From positions 1-61,807 of the forward strand of contig JAHBWF010000027.1 in assembly GCA_019637105.1 (NCBI GenBank): a stretch of 61,807 nucleotides of DNA, read 5' to 3'. The DNA comes from Labilithrix sp. (GTDB taxonomy: Bacteria > Myxococcota_A > Polyangia > Polyangiales > Polyangiaceae). Below are positions 7,865-17,251 of this stretch, in pieces (within the stretch, counting starts at the first letter, position 1; the number at the start of each line of letters is the position of its first letter). The notes below the pieces were generated by a model. The model saw nothing but the letters and a program-made list of their open reading frames with translations. It made no database searches and was not told the origin of the DNA. Both the position numbers and the translations under genes were made by a program.

Positions 7865-9142
7865 TCAGTCGGACGCGGGGACCATCCGCAGCACGCGGCC
7901 GGCGGCGTACTGCGCGACGAGGATCTCGCCGTCCTCGTCGAGCCGGATCGAGACCGCGCGAACGCGCGGCTCCGAGTGGATGCGGATCGGCGTCGGGGTC
8001 GGCGAGTCCATCGACGCCGCCCAGAAGAAGCCGGAGCCGGCGTCGCAGTAGACGTACTTGCCCGTCAAGCTGGGGATCTTCGTCCCGCGGTAGACGACGC
8101 CGCCGACGATGGCGTTCGCCTCGGTGTGGTCGTGGACGATGAGGGGATCGATGAACGTCCCGTCGCAGCCGGGACCGCCGTCGAAGCACTCGAAGCCCTC
8201 GCGCGCCGCCCAGCCGTAGTTCCCGCCCGGGAAGATCTCGTTGATCTCCTCCCAGGAGAGCTGCCCGACGTCGCCCGCGAACAGGCGGCCGGACGGGACG
8301 TCGAAGTCGAAGCGCCACACGTTCCGCAGGCCGTACGCGTAGATCTCCGGGAGCCCGCCGCCGTCGACGAACGGGTTCGACGCCGGGATGGCGTAGGGAT
8401 CGCCGTTGTCGACGTCGATGCGGAGGATGGTGCCGAGGAGGTTGTCGTTGTTCTGCGCGTTCCCGTAGGTGAGGTCCAGCTGGCTGCCGCCCTCGCCGGA
8501 CGCGACGTAGAGGAAGCCGTCCGGCCCGAAGACCAGGCTGTTGTTGTTGTGGTTCACCCCCGGCTGGTCCCACACGAGGAGGCGCTCCTCCGTCTCCGCG
8601 TCGAACGTGAGCCCGCCGTCGAGCGACTCGTACCGCGCGACGACGGACTGCATCACGACGTCGTCGGGGGGCGGATCGTCCGGATGAGCCGCCGTGTACG
8701 TGACGTAGAGGTAGGGCGTGGCGGGGAAGCCCGGATGGAACGTGAAGCCGAGGATCCCTTGATCGTAGCCTTGGGTGACGCGCGAGCCGATGTCGAGGGC
8801 GACGGCGTCGGTCGAGCCGTCCGCGCCGAGGATGCGGATCCTGCCGGGCTGCTCGGCGACGTAGACGCGGCCGGCGCGCGCGGAGATCTCGATCGGCCTC
8901 GTCAGCGGCCCCGTCGAGATCGGGACGAAGTCGACGACGCGCGCCCCCGCGTCGATCGACGCGTCGTCGTCGATCGGGGTGAACGGATCCTCGAACGGCC
9001 CGGCGTCGGGGGTCGCCGTCGTCGTCGTGGGAGGCGTGCCGGTGAGCTCGAGCGGCTTCTTCTCCGTGCACGCCGCGGCGACGGCGGCGGCCGAGAGCGA
9101 CACGAGAGCGACGAGTCCGAGAGGGCGAGGGTCGCGCGGCAC
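7865..9142 (-). CDS. PQQ-type glucose/sorbosone dehydrogenase-family lipoprotein
   Basis: 425-residue secreted beta-propeller protein of the glucose/sorbosone dehydrogenase (GSDH) family, whose characterised members oxidise sugars with PQQ. A GTG start at 9142 is chosen because AGGA lies five bases upstream and the next residues form a lipoprotein signal peptide ending SLSAAAVAAAC. A Thr/Pro/Asp-rich linker follows. Propeller motifs include RVYVAEQPGRIRIL, GILGFTFHPGF, FGPDGFLYVASGEGG, LRNVWRFDFD and GDVGQLSWEEIN, typical of the Hhip-like subgroup. Whether PQQ is bound cannot be told from sequence alone. The gene is convergent with ffh and divergent from the CBM9-like lipoprotein gene. Confidence 0.85.
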   Translation of the reverse strand: MPRDPRPLGLVALVSLSAAAVAAACTEKKPLELTGTPPTTTTATPDAGPFEDPFTPIDDDASIDAGARVVDFVPISTGPLTRPIEISARAGRVYVAEQPGRIRILGADGSTDAVALDIGSRVTQGYDQGILGFTFHPGFPATPYLYVTYTAAHPDDPPPDDVVMQSVVARYESLDGGLTFDAETEERLLVWDQPGVNHNNNSLVFGPDGFLYVASGEGGSQLDLTYGNAQNNDNLLGTILRIDVDNGDPYAIPASNPFVDGGGLPEIYAYGLRNVWRFDFDVPSGRLFAGDVGQLSWEEINEIFPGGNYGWAAREGFECFDGGPGCDGTFIDPLIVHDHTEANAIVGGVVYRGTKIPSLTGKYVYCDAGSGFFWAASMDSPTPTPIRIHSEPRVRAVSIRLDEDGEILVAQYAAGRVLRMVPASD

Positions 9143-9408
9143 GCTCTTCCTGTGGACGCCCGCCTCCCGAATGCGCGTCAAATGCGGACGACAGGCCTGA
9201 GTTTTACGACGAGCCGTGCGACATCCTGTCGTGCCTCGGGGCCTCCCGCCGCGGCGCGGGGAACCGGAGGAGCTCGCTTCGGCGGCGATCGGTCGGAAAT
9301 CACTTTGAAAGCGGAGAGTTCCGGGTGACCTGGCCGCCACGCGCCTGCCGTGACGAGCCTTGCGTTCTTCGCCTGCGACGTCTTAGATGCGGCGACCAAG
9401 GAGGCCTC

Positions 9409-10914
9409 GTGCGAAATCTCGTTCTCATCGCCGCCCTCGGCATGCTGCCCTTCGCTCCGGCTTGCGTCGGGGGCAAGACGCAGATCAGCGCGGAGGACAA
9501 GGAGCGGCTCAAGGCCCACATCCTCGATGCCGTCCCCGCCGACGCGAAGAAGACGGACGTGAACTTCGAGAACAAGGTCCACCTGGTCGGCTACAAGCTC
9601 GAGCCCGAGCAGGCGGGACCGGGGACCCCCGTCAAGGTCACCTACTACTGGCGCTGCGACGAGCCGGTCGAGGAAGGCTGGAAGCTCTTCACGCACGTCC
9701 AGCACGAGGGGTTCGATCGCCACGAGGGCATGGACGGCGTCGGGCCGCTCCGCGAGGCCCGCGGGCAGAGCCAGGTGCTGGGGCCCGACAAGTGGGAGCG
9801 CGGGAAGATCTACGCCGACGAGCAGTCGTTCACGATGCCCGTCGAGCTCCGCGGGCCCGACACCATCCTCTACGTCGGCATCTACAAGGGCGACGCCCGT
9901 CTCCGGACGCTCAGCGGGCCGAACGACGGCGACAACCGCGCGATCGTCGCGAAGATCAAGACGGGCGTCTTGCCCAAGCCGGCGGAGCCCGGCAAGCGCG
10001 GGGCGCTCGATCTCCCCCAGCTCGAGGTCGGGAAGCTCGCCGCCGGCGAGAAGATCGTGATCGACGGCAAGGGCGACGACAAGGCATGGGGAGGCGCAGC
10101 GAGCACCGGCCCTTTCGTCGACGTGGGAACGGGTAAGCCGAACACCTCGTTCCCGGTCAACGGCGCGGCGAAGCTCCTCTGGGACGACGAGCACATGTAC
10201 GTGCTCATCGAGGTCAAGGACCCGGACGTCGTCGGCCACTTCACGAGCAAGGAGGCGCAGCCGAAGGAGTGGACCGCCACCGGCCAGCCGATGACGTGGA
10301 CGCGTCACACGTCGGAGATCATGGTCGATCCCGACGGCGACGGCGACAACGTCAACTACTACGAGATCCAGATCAACCCGCAGAACAAGGTCTTCAAGTC
10401 CCAGTTCGACGGGTACAACCGGCCGAAGGTCGAGCCGCAGGGCCCGTTCGGTCACGAGGACTGGGACCCGAAGATGCGGACGGCCGTTGTCGTGAAGGGC
10501 ACGATCGACGACAGCTCGGACAACGACGAAGGGTACGTGGTCGAGGCCGCGATCCCGTGGAAGGCGTTCGAGAAGGGGGCCAAGCAGCTCCCGCCCAAGC
10601 CGGGCGACACGTGGCGGATGAACTTCTACGCCATGGCGAACAACGGCGGCACGGCGTGGTCGCCGATCCTCGGCCAGGGCAACTTCCACAAGGCGAGCCG
10701 CTTCGGCAAGGTGACGTGGGCGACGAAGGAGTGGCTCGCGGCGCGCGAGGCGGAGACGCAGGACGGCGGCGCCCGGGCCGACGTCGGGGCGGCGCGCGAC
10801 GGCGGAGCCGCGCAGCGAGACGCCGCCGCCCCGAGCGACGCGGGCGCGCGTCCGCGTGTCCTCTTGAACCTCGGGATCGACGCGGGCGCTCCGCGTCGTG
10901 AAGTCGTTCCGTAA
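9409..10914 (+). CDS. Putative lipoprotein with CBM9-like (DOMON/carbohydrate-binding) domain
   Basis: 501 residues from a GTG at 9409 preceded by a strong AAGGAGG. A hydrophobic leader ends FAPAC, a loose lipobox. The first half (about 30-200) contains a beta-rich module (VHLVGYKLEPEQ, GTPVKVTYYWRC, WKLFTHVQ) of the type found in cell-surface polysaccharide proteins. The second half (about 225-440) matches the carbohydrate-binding family 9-like layout: IDGKGDDKAWGGA, then LLWDDEHMYVLIEVKDPDV, then YYEIQINPQNKVFKSQF and VEAAIPWKAF. The C-terminal 60 residues are an Asp/Ala/Gly-rich linker. The family often binds sugars or haem; no enzyme residues are recognised. It is likely an outer-membrane or periplasmic binding protein. 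Confidence 0.75.
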   Translation: MRNLVLIAALGMLPFAPACVGGKTQISAEDKERLKAHILDAVPADAKKTDVNFENKVHLVGYKLEPEQAGPGTPVKVTYYWRCDEPVEEGWKLFTHVQHEGFDRHEGMDGVGPLREARGQSQVLGPDKWERGKIYADEQSFTMPVELRGPDTILYVGIYKGDARLRTLSGPNDGDNRAIVAKIKTGVLPKPAEPGKRGALDLPQLEVGKLAAGEKIVIDGKGDDKAWGGAASTGPFVDVGTGKPNTSFPVNGAAKLLWDDEHMYVLIEVKDPDVVGHFTSKEAQPKEWTATGQPMTWTRHTSEIMVDPDGDGDNVNYYEIQINPQNKVFKSQFDGYNRPKVEPQGPFGHEDWDPKMRTAVVVKGTIDDSSDNDEGYVVEAAIPWKAFEKGAKQLPPKPGDTWRMNFYAMANNGGTAWSPILGQGNFHKASRFGKVTWATKEWLAAREAETQDGGARADVGAARDGGAAQRDAAAPSDAGARPRVLLNLGIDAGAPRREVVP

Positions 10915-10963
10915 GCGCGGGGACGGGCGTCGAGGCCTCCTCCGCGCCGAGGCAGCCCGAATT

Positions 10964-10993
10964 TTGTCGCGGATCGTCGCGCTCGCGTACGCT
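10964..10993 (+). promoter_or_regulatory. Candidate promoter with very short leader
   Basis: TTGTCG at 10964-10969 is followed after 18 nt by TACGCT at 10988-10993. The ATG of the next gene begins seven bases later and has no Shine-Dalgarno, implying a leaderless or nearly leaderless transcript. Confidence 0.5.
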
Positions 10994-11000
10994 CCCGCCC

Positions 11001-12119
11001 ATGCGTCGAGTTCGTGTCGGCCTCCTTGCGTCGTCGTGCCTTGCCGGTGTGCTCAGCGTGGCGCTCCCCGCGAGCGCTCAACCGAAGGGCGCGCCGCCCG
11101 GCTCGTCGTCGTCGAGCGGTCGGATCAACCTGCGGCGCGGCGACGCCGGCGAGGCCGACGCGCAGGCGGCGCGCGGGCGCGCGCGCGGAGGGGACTGCGC
11201 CGGCGCGTTGGCCTCGTTCGACGCCGCCATCCGCCGCACGGTCGACCCTACGCTCCGCCGCGATCGCGGCCTCTGCCACGAGACCCTCGGGCATCCGTTC
11301 CCGGCGATCGACGACTACCGCGCGTACCTCGAGGCGCAGCCCGACGCGCCCGACTCCGATCGGATCCGCGAGCGCCTCGGCGCGCTCGAGGAGCAGACCG
11401 GCACCGGCGGCCCGTCGGCGCGGTCGGTGAGAGAGCGCGATCGCGAAGGCCCGAAGGACGGCGCCGAGGCGCGCGCGAGCGTCTCGTTCGGGAGCGGCGG
11501 GGCGAGCGCGTCGGCGTCGTCTTCGGCCGACTCCGCCGAGGACGGGAGGTCGGCGGCCCCCGCGCGCTCGTACGACTACTACGCCGAGCAGGAGAAGCTC
11601 GCCGACGCGGCCGAGAGCTCCCCGCTCCGCTACGGCTCGGGCATCGTGCTCGGCCCGTTCGTCCACCTGCCGCGCTTCTTCTTCGGCGAGGGCGCGACCG
11701 GGACGGACGCTCTGGGGTACGGCGTCGGCGCCGCGCTCCGCTACTCGACCGGCCCGACGGTCAGCATCATCAGCGAGCTCGGCTACGCCGGCATCGGCAC
11801 CTCGGGCGCGTCGACGTCGCGCGCCGGCCCGCTCGTGATGGCGGGGGTCGAGCTCAGGCTGCCCGTCTCGCGCTTCGCGAGCGACCACATCCTTCTCCGC
11901 GGCGGCCTCGGCTACGAGCGCCAGATGGTCTCGGGGACGCGCTACGTCCTCGACAACGTGCTCGGGCGTTTCGGCGTGGGCTTCCGCCACGTCTTCGGTC
12001 CGTCGCTCGGGCTCGAGCTCCTCGTCGACGGCGGCCCGGCGTACGTCATCCCCGAGGACACGGACGGGCGCCTCCACGTGCTCGTCGGCGCGTCGCTCGC
12101 CTTCGTCGTGGGGTTCTGA
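11001..12119 (+). CDS. Exported TPR-like/outer-membrane beta-barrel protein, function unknown
   Basis: 372 residues, with a signal peptide ending at PASAQ. Residues about 50-135 resemble TPR-like helices (ADAQAARGRARGGDCAGALASF and RDRGLCHETLGH). A low-complexity Ser/Ala/Asp section follows. The last 190 residues alternate hydrophobic and polar residues and end in phenylalanine, as in an outer-membrane barrel (YGVGAALRYSTGP, LRGGLGYERQMVSG, LELLVDGGPAYV). A TACGCT hexamer lies seven bases before the ATG. Genes of this layout, a TPR followed by a barrel, are common in Polyangiales but have no assigned role. It may be functionally tied to the following polysaccharide gene, 38 nt downstream. Confidence 0.7.
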   Translation: MRRVRVGLLASSCLAGVLSVALPASAQPKGAPPGSSSSSGRINLRRGDAGEADAQAARGRARGGDCAGALASFDAAIRRTVDPTLRRDRGLCHETLGHPFPAIDDYRAYLEAQPDAPDSDRIRERLGALEEQTGTGGPSARSVRERDREGPKDGAEARASVSFGSGGASASASSSADSAEDGRSAAPARSYDYYAEQEKLADAAESSPLRYGSGIVLGPFVHLPRFFFGEGATGTDALGYGVGAALRYSTGPTVSIISELGYAGIGTSGASTSRAGPLVMAGVELRLPVSRFASDHILLRGGLGYERQMVSGTRYVLDNVLGRFGVGFRHVFGPSLGLELLVDGGPAYVIPEDTDGRLHVLVGASLAFVVGF

Positions 12120-12157
12120 CCTCCCGCGGGAGCGTCAGGTAGTAAGCTTCCGGCCGC

Positions 12158-14737
12158 ATGGCTCGGAGGCGCGGATGGGCTTCGTCGGAGGGCGTTCGTT
12201 TCCTCCTCGAGGGCGGGCGGGCGGGCCGCTGGCTCATCGCCGCGGCCGTCCTCCTGAGCGGCCTCGGACTCGGCGCGCTGCACACGCCGGTGCTGGCGGC
12301 GGTCGCCGCGCTCGCCGCGATCGGGACGGGGCTCGTGTGGTTCGACGCCGAGCCGCTCGAGCCGAGGCCCGCCGCCACCATCCTCGTCGCCGTCGCGGCG
12401 GTCCTCGTCTCGTGGACCGCTGTGCAGAGCGTGCCGCTCCCGCGCGGCTTGCTCGCGGCGCTCGCGAGCGCGAACGCGGACGTCTGGGCGCGCTGCTTGA
12501 GCCCGCTCCGCGAGGACGGCCCGGCGTTCGCGAGCGTCTCGCTCGATCCGGCGGCGTCGCGCGTTCAGCTCCTCCGCGGCGTCACGTACCTCGTCGTCTT
12601 CGTCGGCGCGCTCCGGATCGCGCGGCGTCACGACGGGGTCGTCTTCCTCGAGCGCACGCTGCTCGTCTCCGCCGTCGCGATCGCGGGCGCGGCGCTCGTC
12701 CACCCGGTCCTCGGCGCGCGCAAGGTCTTCGGCCTCTACGAGCCCGGGGAGGGCTACGCCTACCTCGCGAACCACGTCGCGCCGCTGCTCAACACGAACC
12801 ACCTCGCCGCGTACGTCAACGTCGGCGCGCTCCTCGCGTTCGCCTCCGTCGTCGAGCGGAGGGAGGAGCTGCCGCGTCCGCTCGCGCTGGTGATCGCGCT
12901 CTTGCTGGGCGCGACCACGGTCTGGACGTACTCGCGCGGCGGGACCGCGACCATGCTCCTGGGGACGCTCGTCGTCGCGGTGCTCGCGTTTGGCGCGCGG
13001 AGGGCGAAGCGCGCCCGGGTGGCCGCGCCGCTGGTCGTCGTGGCGGTCGCCGTCGGCGGCGCCGCCGTGCTCCTGATGTCGGCGTTCGACGACACGCGCG
13101 CGAAGTTCGCGAACAACGATCTCTCGAAGATCGACACCATCGTGAACGCGTTCGACCTCGTCCGCGGCTCCCCGCTCCTCGGGATCGGCCGCGGCGCGTT
13201 CGAGGCGACCTTCCCGAGCGTCCGGACGGGCACCGGCTACTGGGTCTTCACCCACCCCGAGAACGTGATCGCGCAGTGGACCACCGAGTGGGGCGTCCCG
13301 GTGGCCGTCGGCGCGATGGCGGCGATCGCGTGGGCGCTCCGCCCGCGCACGGCGCTCGCGCGCTCGCGCGTGCCCGTCGGACCGTGGGCGGCGCTCGTCG
13401 CGGTCGCGGTCCACAACCTCGTCGACTTCAACAGCGAGGTCCCGGGCGTCATGATCGCGCTGGCCGTCTGCGCCGCGATGGTCGCGGGGGGCACCGGCGG
13501 GGGGAGGTCGGCGCCGCATCGCGGCAGCGGCTGGGCGCGGCGACCGAACGCGCTCGCCGTCGGGCTCGGCCTCGCGACCTCGATCGCCGTCGCGTGCACG
13601 CTCCCGTTCAGCGCGCACGAGCTCTACAACGAGCAGCGCGCGTTCCGCGATCTCGGCCTCGACGGCGCGATCACGCGGGCGGACTTCCACGACCGCGCGC
13701 GCGAGGTGATGCTCCGTCACCCCGCCGATCCGTACTTCCCCTTCGTCGGAGCGGTCCGCGCGACCGTGGCGCGCGACGAGAGCGTGATCCCCTGGGCGGC
13801 GCGCGCGCTCGAGCGGAGCCCGGTCTACGGGCGCGTCCACCTGCTCCTCGCGCGCTCGCTCTTCGCGAAGAACCCGTCGCAGGCGCGGCTCGAGTACCGA
13901 ACGGCGTGCGTCCAGGACGACGGGCTCTGCAGCGTCGACGAGGCGCTCCGCCTCGTCCGGAGCTTCGACGACGCGATGGAGCTCGTCCCGGACGGCGAGC
14001 CCGGCCTGCCCGTCTTGAACCACCTGGCGAGCCGCCTCGAAGCGCGGCTGCCCTCGACGGTGGTGCGCCTCGACCGCGAGATCGCGGCGCGGGACCCGCG
14101 GTCCCTCGCGCCGGTGAACCGCGCGGCGGCCCGGGCGCTCGGCGATCTGCGGGGCGCGGAGGCGTGGTGCGTCGGGCCGTCCGCCGGGAGCTGCGTCTCC
14201 GAGGGGCTCGCGGCCGCGGAGCGGCTCCGCGCGGCGGCGCCCGAGAGGTGTGACGGGCACGCGCTGACGGCCGAGCTGCGCGTCGCGACCGGGGACGTCG
14301 AGGCGGGGTTCGCCGTCCTCGATCGGTCGCTCGAGGAGGTCGCGGAGCGCTCCCCGTGCGCGCGCCGCCTCGTCAGCCTCGCGCTCGAGACGAAGAGCGC
14401 GCCCCGCGTCGACGCCGCGCTCGAGCGGCTCCTGAAGCTGGGGTGCGAGGCCCCCGCGGCGTGCGTCGAGAACCTCACCTTCGCGGCGAGCGTCGAGGCC
14501 GGGCGCGGCGGGCAACGCCGGGCGCTCGCGCTCTTGCAGAAGGCCTGGGAGCGCGCGCCCGAGCGCGACGATCTGCTCGAGGAGATCGGCGCGAAGGCGG
14601 CGGCGCAGGGGCTCCACGGCGAGGCCCTCGAGGCGTACACCAAGCTCGCGGATCGGCACCCCGGCGATCCGCGCTGGGCCGAGGCCGTCACCCGCGAGCG
14701 GCAGGCCGCGACGCGCCGCGTGTTCGAGCGGCGCTGA
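12158..14737 (+). CDS. O-antigen ligase/polymerase (Wzy/WaaL-like) with TPR-like C-terminal half
   Basis: 859-residue inner-membrane protein. About a dozen hydrophobic segments fill residues 25-480. The conserved O-antigen ligase region lies around TNHLAAYVNVGALLAF and TTVWTYSRGGTATMLLG, followed by a large periplasmic loop with RGSPLLGIGRGAFEATFPS and HNLVDFNSEVPGVMIAL. Residues about 490-859 are soluble and helical, with TPR-like features (LLARSLFAKNPSQARLEYR, ALALLQKAWERAPERDDLL). The family polymerises or ligates lipid-linked polysaccharide repeats. TAAGCT lies nine bases before the ATG with no Shine-Dalgarno. Only 28 nt separate its stop from that of the convergent Wzc-like kinase, supporting a shared polysaccharide pathway. 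Whether it is a polymerase or a ligase is not decided by sequence. Confidence 0.8.
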   Translation: MARRRGWASSEGVRFLLEGGRAGRWLIAAAVLLSGLGLGALHTPVLAAVAALAAIGTGLVWFDAEPLEPRPAATILVAVAAVLVSWTAVQSVPLPRGLLAALASANADVWARCLSPLREDGPAFASVSLDPAASRVQLLRGVTYLVVFVGALRIARRHDGVVFLERTLLVSAVAIAGAALVHPVLGARKVFGLYEPGEGYAYLANHVAPLLNTNHLAAYVNVGALLAFASVVERREELPRPLALVIALLLGATTVWTYSRGGTATMLLGTLVVAVLAFGARRAKRARVAAPLVVVAVAVGGAAVLLMSAFDDTRAKFANNDLSKIDTIVNAFDLVRGSPLLGIGRGAFEATFPSVRTGTGYWVFTHPENVIAQWTTEWGVPVAVGAMAAIAWALRPRTALARSRVPVGPWAALVAVAVHNLVDFNSEVPGVMIALAVCAAMVAGGTGGGRSAPHRGSGWARRPNALAVGLGLATSIAVACTLPFSAHELYNEQRAFRDLGLDGAITRADFHDRAREVMLRHPADPYFPFVGAVRATVARDESVIPWAARALERSPVYGRVHLLLARSLFAKNPSQARLEYRTACVQDDGLCSVDEALRLVRSFDDAMELVPDGEPGLPVLNHLASRLEARLPSTVVRLDREIAARDPRSLAPVNRAAARALGDLRGAEAWCVGPSAGSCVSEGLAAAERLRAAAPERCDGHALTAELRVATGDVEAGFAVLDRSLEEVAERSPCARRLVSLALETKSAPRVDAALERLLKLGCEAPAACVENLTFAASVEAGRGGQRRALALLQKAWERAPERDDLLEEIGAKAAAQGLHGEALEAYTKLADRHPGDPRWAEAVTRERQAATRRVFERR

Positions 14738-14765
14738 GCCTGGAGCCGCGCGCGAGCGGCGCGGT

Positions 14766-17015
14766 TCAGTTCGGCGGCGGCGGCGGCGCTTCGTCGCTCG
14801 GGCGATCGAGATCGCTCTGCGGGATCGGCGCGTAGCCCTCGCGCCGGTAGTAGTAGTACCGCTGGTAGTAGTACTCGTGCCGGTCGAGGTTGACCGCGTT
14901 GAGCACGGCGCCGGCGATCGGGGCGTCGACGTCGCGCAGCGTGCGGAGGCCCGAGCGCGCGAGGCCGAACGTGGTCTTGAAGGCGCGCACGACGAGGATG
15001 ACGCCGTCCACGAGCGTCGAGAGGATCGCCGAGTCGGTGACGGCGACGACCGGCGGGCTGTCGAGGACGATGCGGTCGAAGCGCTCGCCGAGCTCGTCGA
15101 GGAGGTGCTTGAAGCGCTCGGAGGCGACGACGTCGGCCGAGTTCGGCGGGATCGGGCCGCAGGGGATGCACGACAGGTTCGGGACGACGGTGGGCTTCGC
15201 GACCTCCTCGATCGTCGCCTCGCCGACGATGGCGTTCATCAGCCCGACGTCGCCGGCGCGGCCGAAGATGCGGTGGAGGCGCGGGCGGCGGAGATCGCAG
15301 TCGATGATGCACACGCGCTGCCCGCCCTGCGCGAGCGAGATGGCGATGCTGACGGCCACCGTCGTCTTGCCCTCCGCGGGCGCGGCGCTCGTCACGAGGA
15401 GGCGGCGGTAGGGCCGATCCGGGTTCATGAACATCAGGTTGGTGCGCAGCGAGCGCGCGGCCTCGGCCGTGCCCGACGCCGGCCGCTCGTGCACGAGGAG
15501 CTCCGGCGCGAGCTCCGTCTTGATCCGGCGCGCGCGCTTGCGGCGCTTCGCGCGCTTGCCGTCGATGTCCTCGTCGTCCATCTCCGGGAGGAGGCCGAGG
15601 AAGGTGACGTCGAGCCGCTTCTCGAGGTCGTCCGGCGTCTTCAGCGTGTTGTCGAGCATCTCGCGGAGGAGGGCGAGCGCGATGCCGAGGATGAGCCCGG
15701 CGAGGAACCCAATGCCGACGTTCGTGCTGACGCGCGGGGCGATCGGCGCCTTGGGCTCGACCGGCGTGTCGATCAAGCGGATGTTGTTGGTGTTCATCAT
15801 CCGCCGCAGGTCGGCCTCCTTGAGCTGCTCGAGGAGGACGGCGTAGAGCTTCTCGTTCTGCGCGCGGAGGCGGTCGAGCCGGTGGAACTCGAGCTCCTTC
15901 AGGTTGAGCTCGACGGCCTTCTTGCGGGACGCCTCGTAGAGCGCGGCCTCGCCGGCCTCTTGCTGCTGGATGATCGCGAGGTCGCGGGCGACGGCGCCCT
16001 GGATCGTGCGGATCTCGTTGACGAGGGCCTTCCTCGAGAGGGCGAGCTTCTCGTCGGCCTTCTTCACCTCGGGGTGGTTCTCGCCCTTGCCGCCGGCGAG
16101 CAGCTCGGCGCGCTCGCGCGCCGCCTCCTGGTACTGCTTGCGGAGCTGCCCCAAGAACGCGTTCGAGAGCAGCTCCGAGGCGGGGATCTGGTCCGGGTTC
16201 TCGGTGGAGACCTTCGACAGCTCGTTGTGGCGCGCGGCGAGCTCCTGGCGGCGCAGGCGCGTGCGGGTGAGCGCGCCGTCGTACTCCTGCATCTCCATCC
16301 GGATCATCTTCGACAGGTCGTCGATGTTCGTGGACGGCAGGTCATTTTGCTTCTTGAACTCGTGCAGCGAGTCTTCCGTCTGCTCGAGCTCGTGCTTGAA
16401 GTGATCGAGCTGCCCCGAGAGCCAGACGACCGTGTCGCCCGTCGCGCTCACCATCTTCTCGAGGTTGTGGTCGATGTACGCCTTCGCGACGGCCTCCGAG
16501 AGGCGGCGGGCCTGCGCCGGCCTCGTGTCCTGGATCTTCAGGTAGACGAGGCGGCTGCCCTTGGCGGGCTCGACGGTGAGGCGGCCGCGGAGGGACGCGA
16601 CCGCGCTCTCCATCGGCACGGGCGCGGTCGGCTTGTAGCCGAGGAAGTCGGGATCGTTCTGCAGGCCGAGGTTGCGGACGACGGCGGAGAGGACGCGGTC
16701 GCTCTGGATGATCCGGTACTGGGTCTCGTAGTACTCCTTGGTGTCCCAGAGCGCGCTCCAGCCGACCATGGGATCGGTCTTGTTGCCGAGCGGCTTGATG
16801 ACGTCGGGATCGAACTCGATCAGCGTCGACGCCTCGTAGATCTTCGGGAGGCTCTTCGAGTAGGCGAGCGAGACCCCCGACGTGAGGAGGACCGCGGCGA
16901 GGATGAGCGCCCAGTGCTTGAGGATCGCGCGGAGCGCCCAGCCGATCGCCTCGAAGGTGTTGCCCTCGCCGCCCCCGCCGTGCGACTCGCTCTGACCTGT
17001 CTCCTCGTCCGCCAC
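14766..17015 (-). CDS. Wzc/BY-kinase-type polysaccharide co-polymerase with tyrosine kinase domain
   Basis: About 749 residues from a GTG at 17015; an upstream GTG at 17090 would add 25 residues, and neither has a good Shine-Dalgarno. The N-terminal Wzz chain-length domain starts with a transmembrane helix (HWALILAAVLLTSGVSLAYS). A long coiled coil spans about 190-430. A second helix lies near GIGFLAGLILGIALALL. The cytoplasmic BY-kinase domain has Walker A AAPAEGKTT (K about 550), Walker A' IIDCDLRRP and Walker B RIVLDSPPV. The C-terminus carries the autophosphorylated tyrosine cluster (HEYYYQRYYYYRREGY). Such proteins control export and length of capsule or exopolysaccharide through cyclic tyrosine phosphorylation. 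Kinase and Wzz are fused, as in Proteobacteria. Confidence 0.93.
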   Translation of the reverse strand: MADEETGQSESHGGGGEGNTFEAIGWALRAILKHWALILAAVLLTSGVSLAYSKSLPKIYEASTLIEFDPDVIKPLGNKTDPMVGWSALWDTKEYYETQYRIIQSDRVLSAVVRNLGLQNDPDFLGYKPTAPVPMESAVASLRGRLTVEPAKGSRLVYLKIQDTRPAQARRLSEAVAKAYIDHNLEKMVSATGDTVVWLSGQLDHFKHELEQTEDSLHEFKKQNDLPSTNIDDLSKMIRMEMQEYDGALTRTRLRRQELAARHNELSKVSTENPDQIPASELLSNAFLGQLRKQYQEAARERAELLAGGKGENHPEVKKADEKLALSRKALVNEIRTIQGAVARDLAIIQQQEAGEAALYEASRKKAVELNLKELEFHRLDRLRAQNEKLYAVLLEQLKEADLRRMMNTNNIRLIDTPVEPKAPIAPRVSTNVGIGFLAGLILGIALALLREMLDNTLKTPDDLEKRLDVTFLGLLPEMDDEDIDGKRAKRRKRARRIKTELAPELLVHERPASGTAEAARSLRTNLMFMNPDRPYRRLLVTSAAPAEGKTTVAVSIAISLAQGGQRVCIIDCDLRRPRLHRIFGRAGDVGLMNAIVGEATIEEVAKPTVVPNLSCIPCGPIPPNSADVVASERFKHLLDELGERFDRIVLDSPPVVAVTDSAILSTLVDGVILVVRAFKTTFGLARSGLRTLRDVDAPIAGAVLNAVNLDRHEYYYQRYYYYRREGYAPIPQSDLDRPSDEAPPPPPN

Positions 17016-17141
17016 GTGTGCCAATCTTTCGAGTCGGGCTGCGCCGCGCGGGCGCGCCGGTACGCATAGCGCGGAGACACCCGTCCCCACCAGCGATTGC
17101 CACTTGGTTGCCGCGGAGGCAAGCGGTGTTCGTTCTGGTGT

Positions 17142-17158
17142 AGGTAAAAGTCTTACCT
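17142..17158. promoter_or_regulatory. Inverted repeat in a divergent promoter region
   Basis: AGGTAA (17142-17147) and TTACCT (17153-17158) form a perfect six-base inverted repeat with a five-base spacer, in an AT-rich island between the divergent Wzc-like kinase and S46 peptidase genes. It could be an operator for either gene; no regulator is identified. Confidence 0.4.
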
Positions 17159-17251
17159 GTGGATTCCTCAGCCGTTTCAGGGCTCTCCCGAGCGCGCCTC
17201 GAACCCGCTTCCGTCCTCACGCGCCGCGCGAGCGGTGCTAGGACCGGCCGC

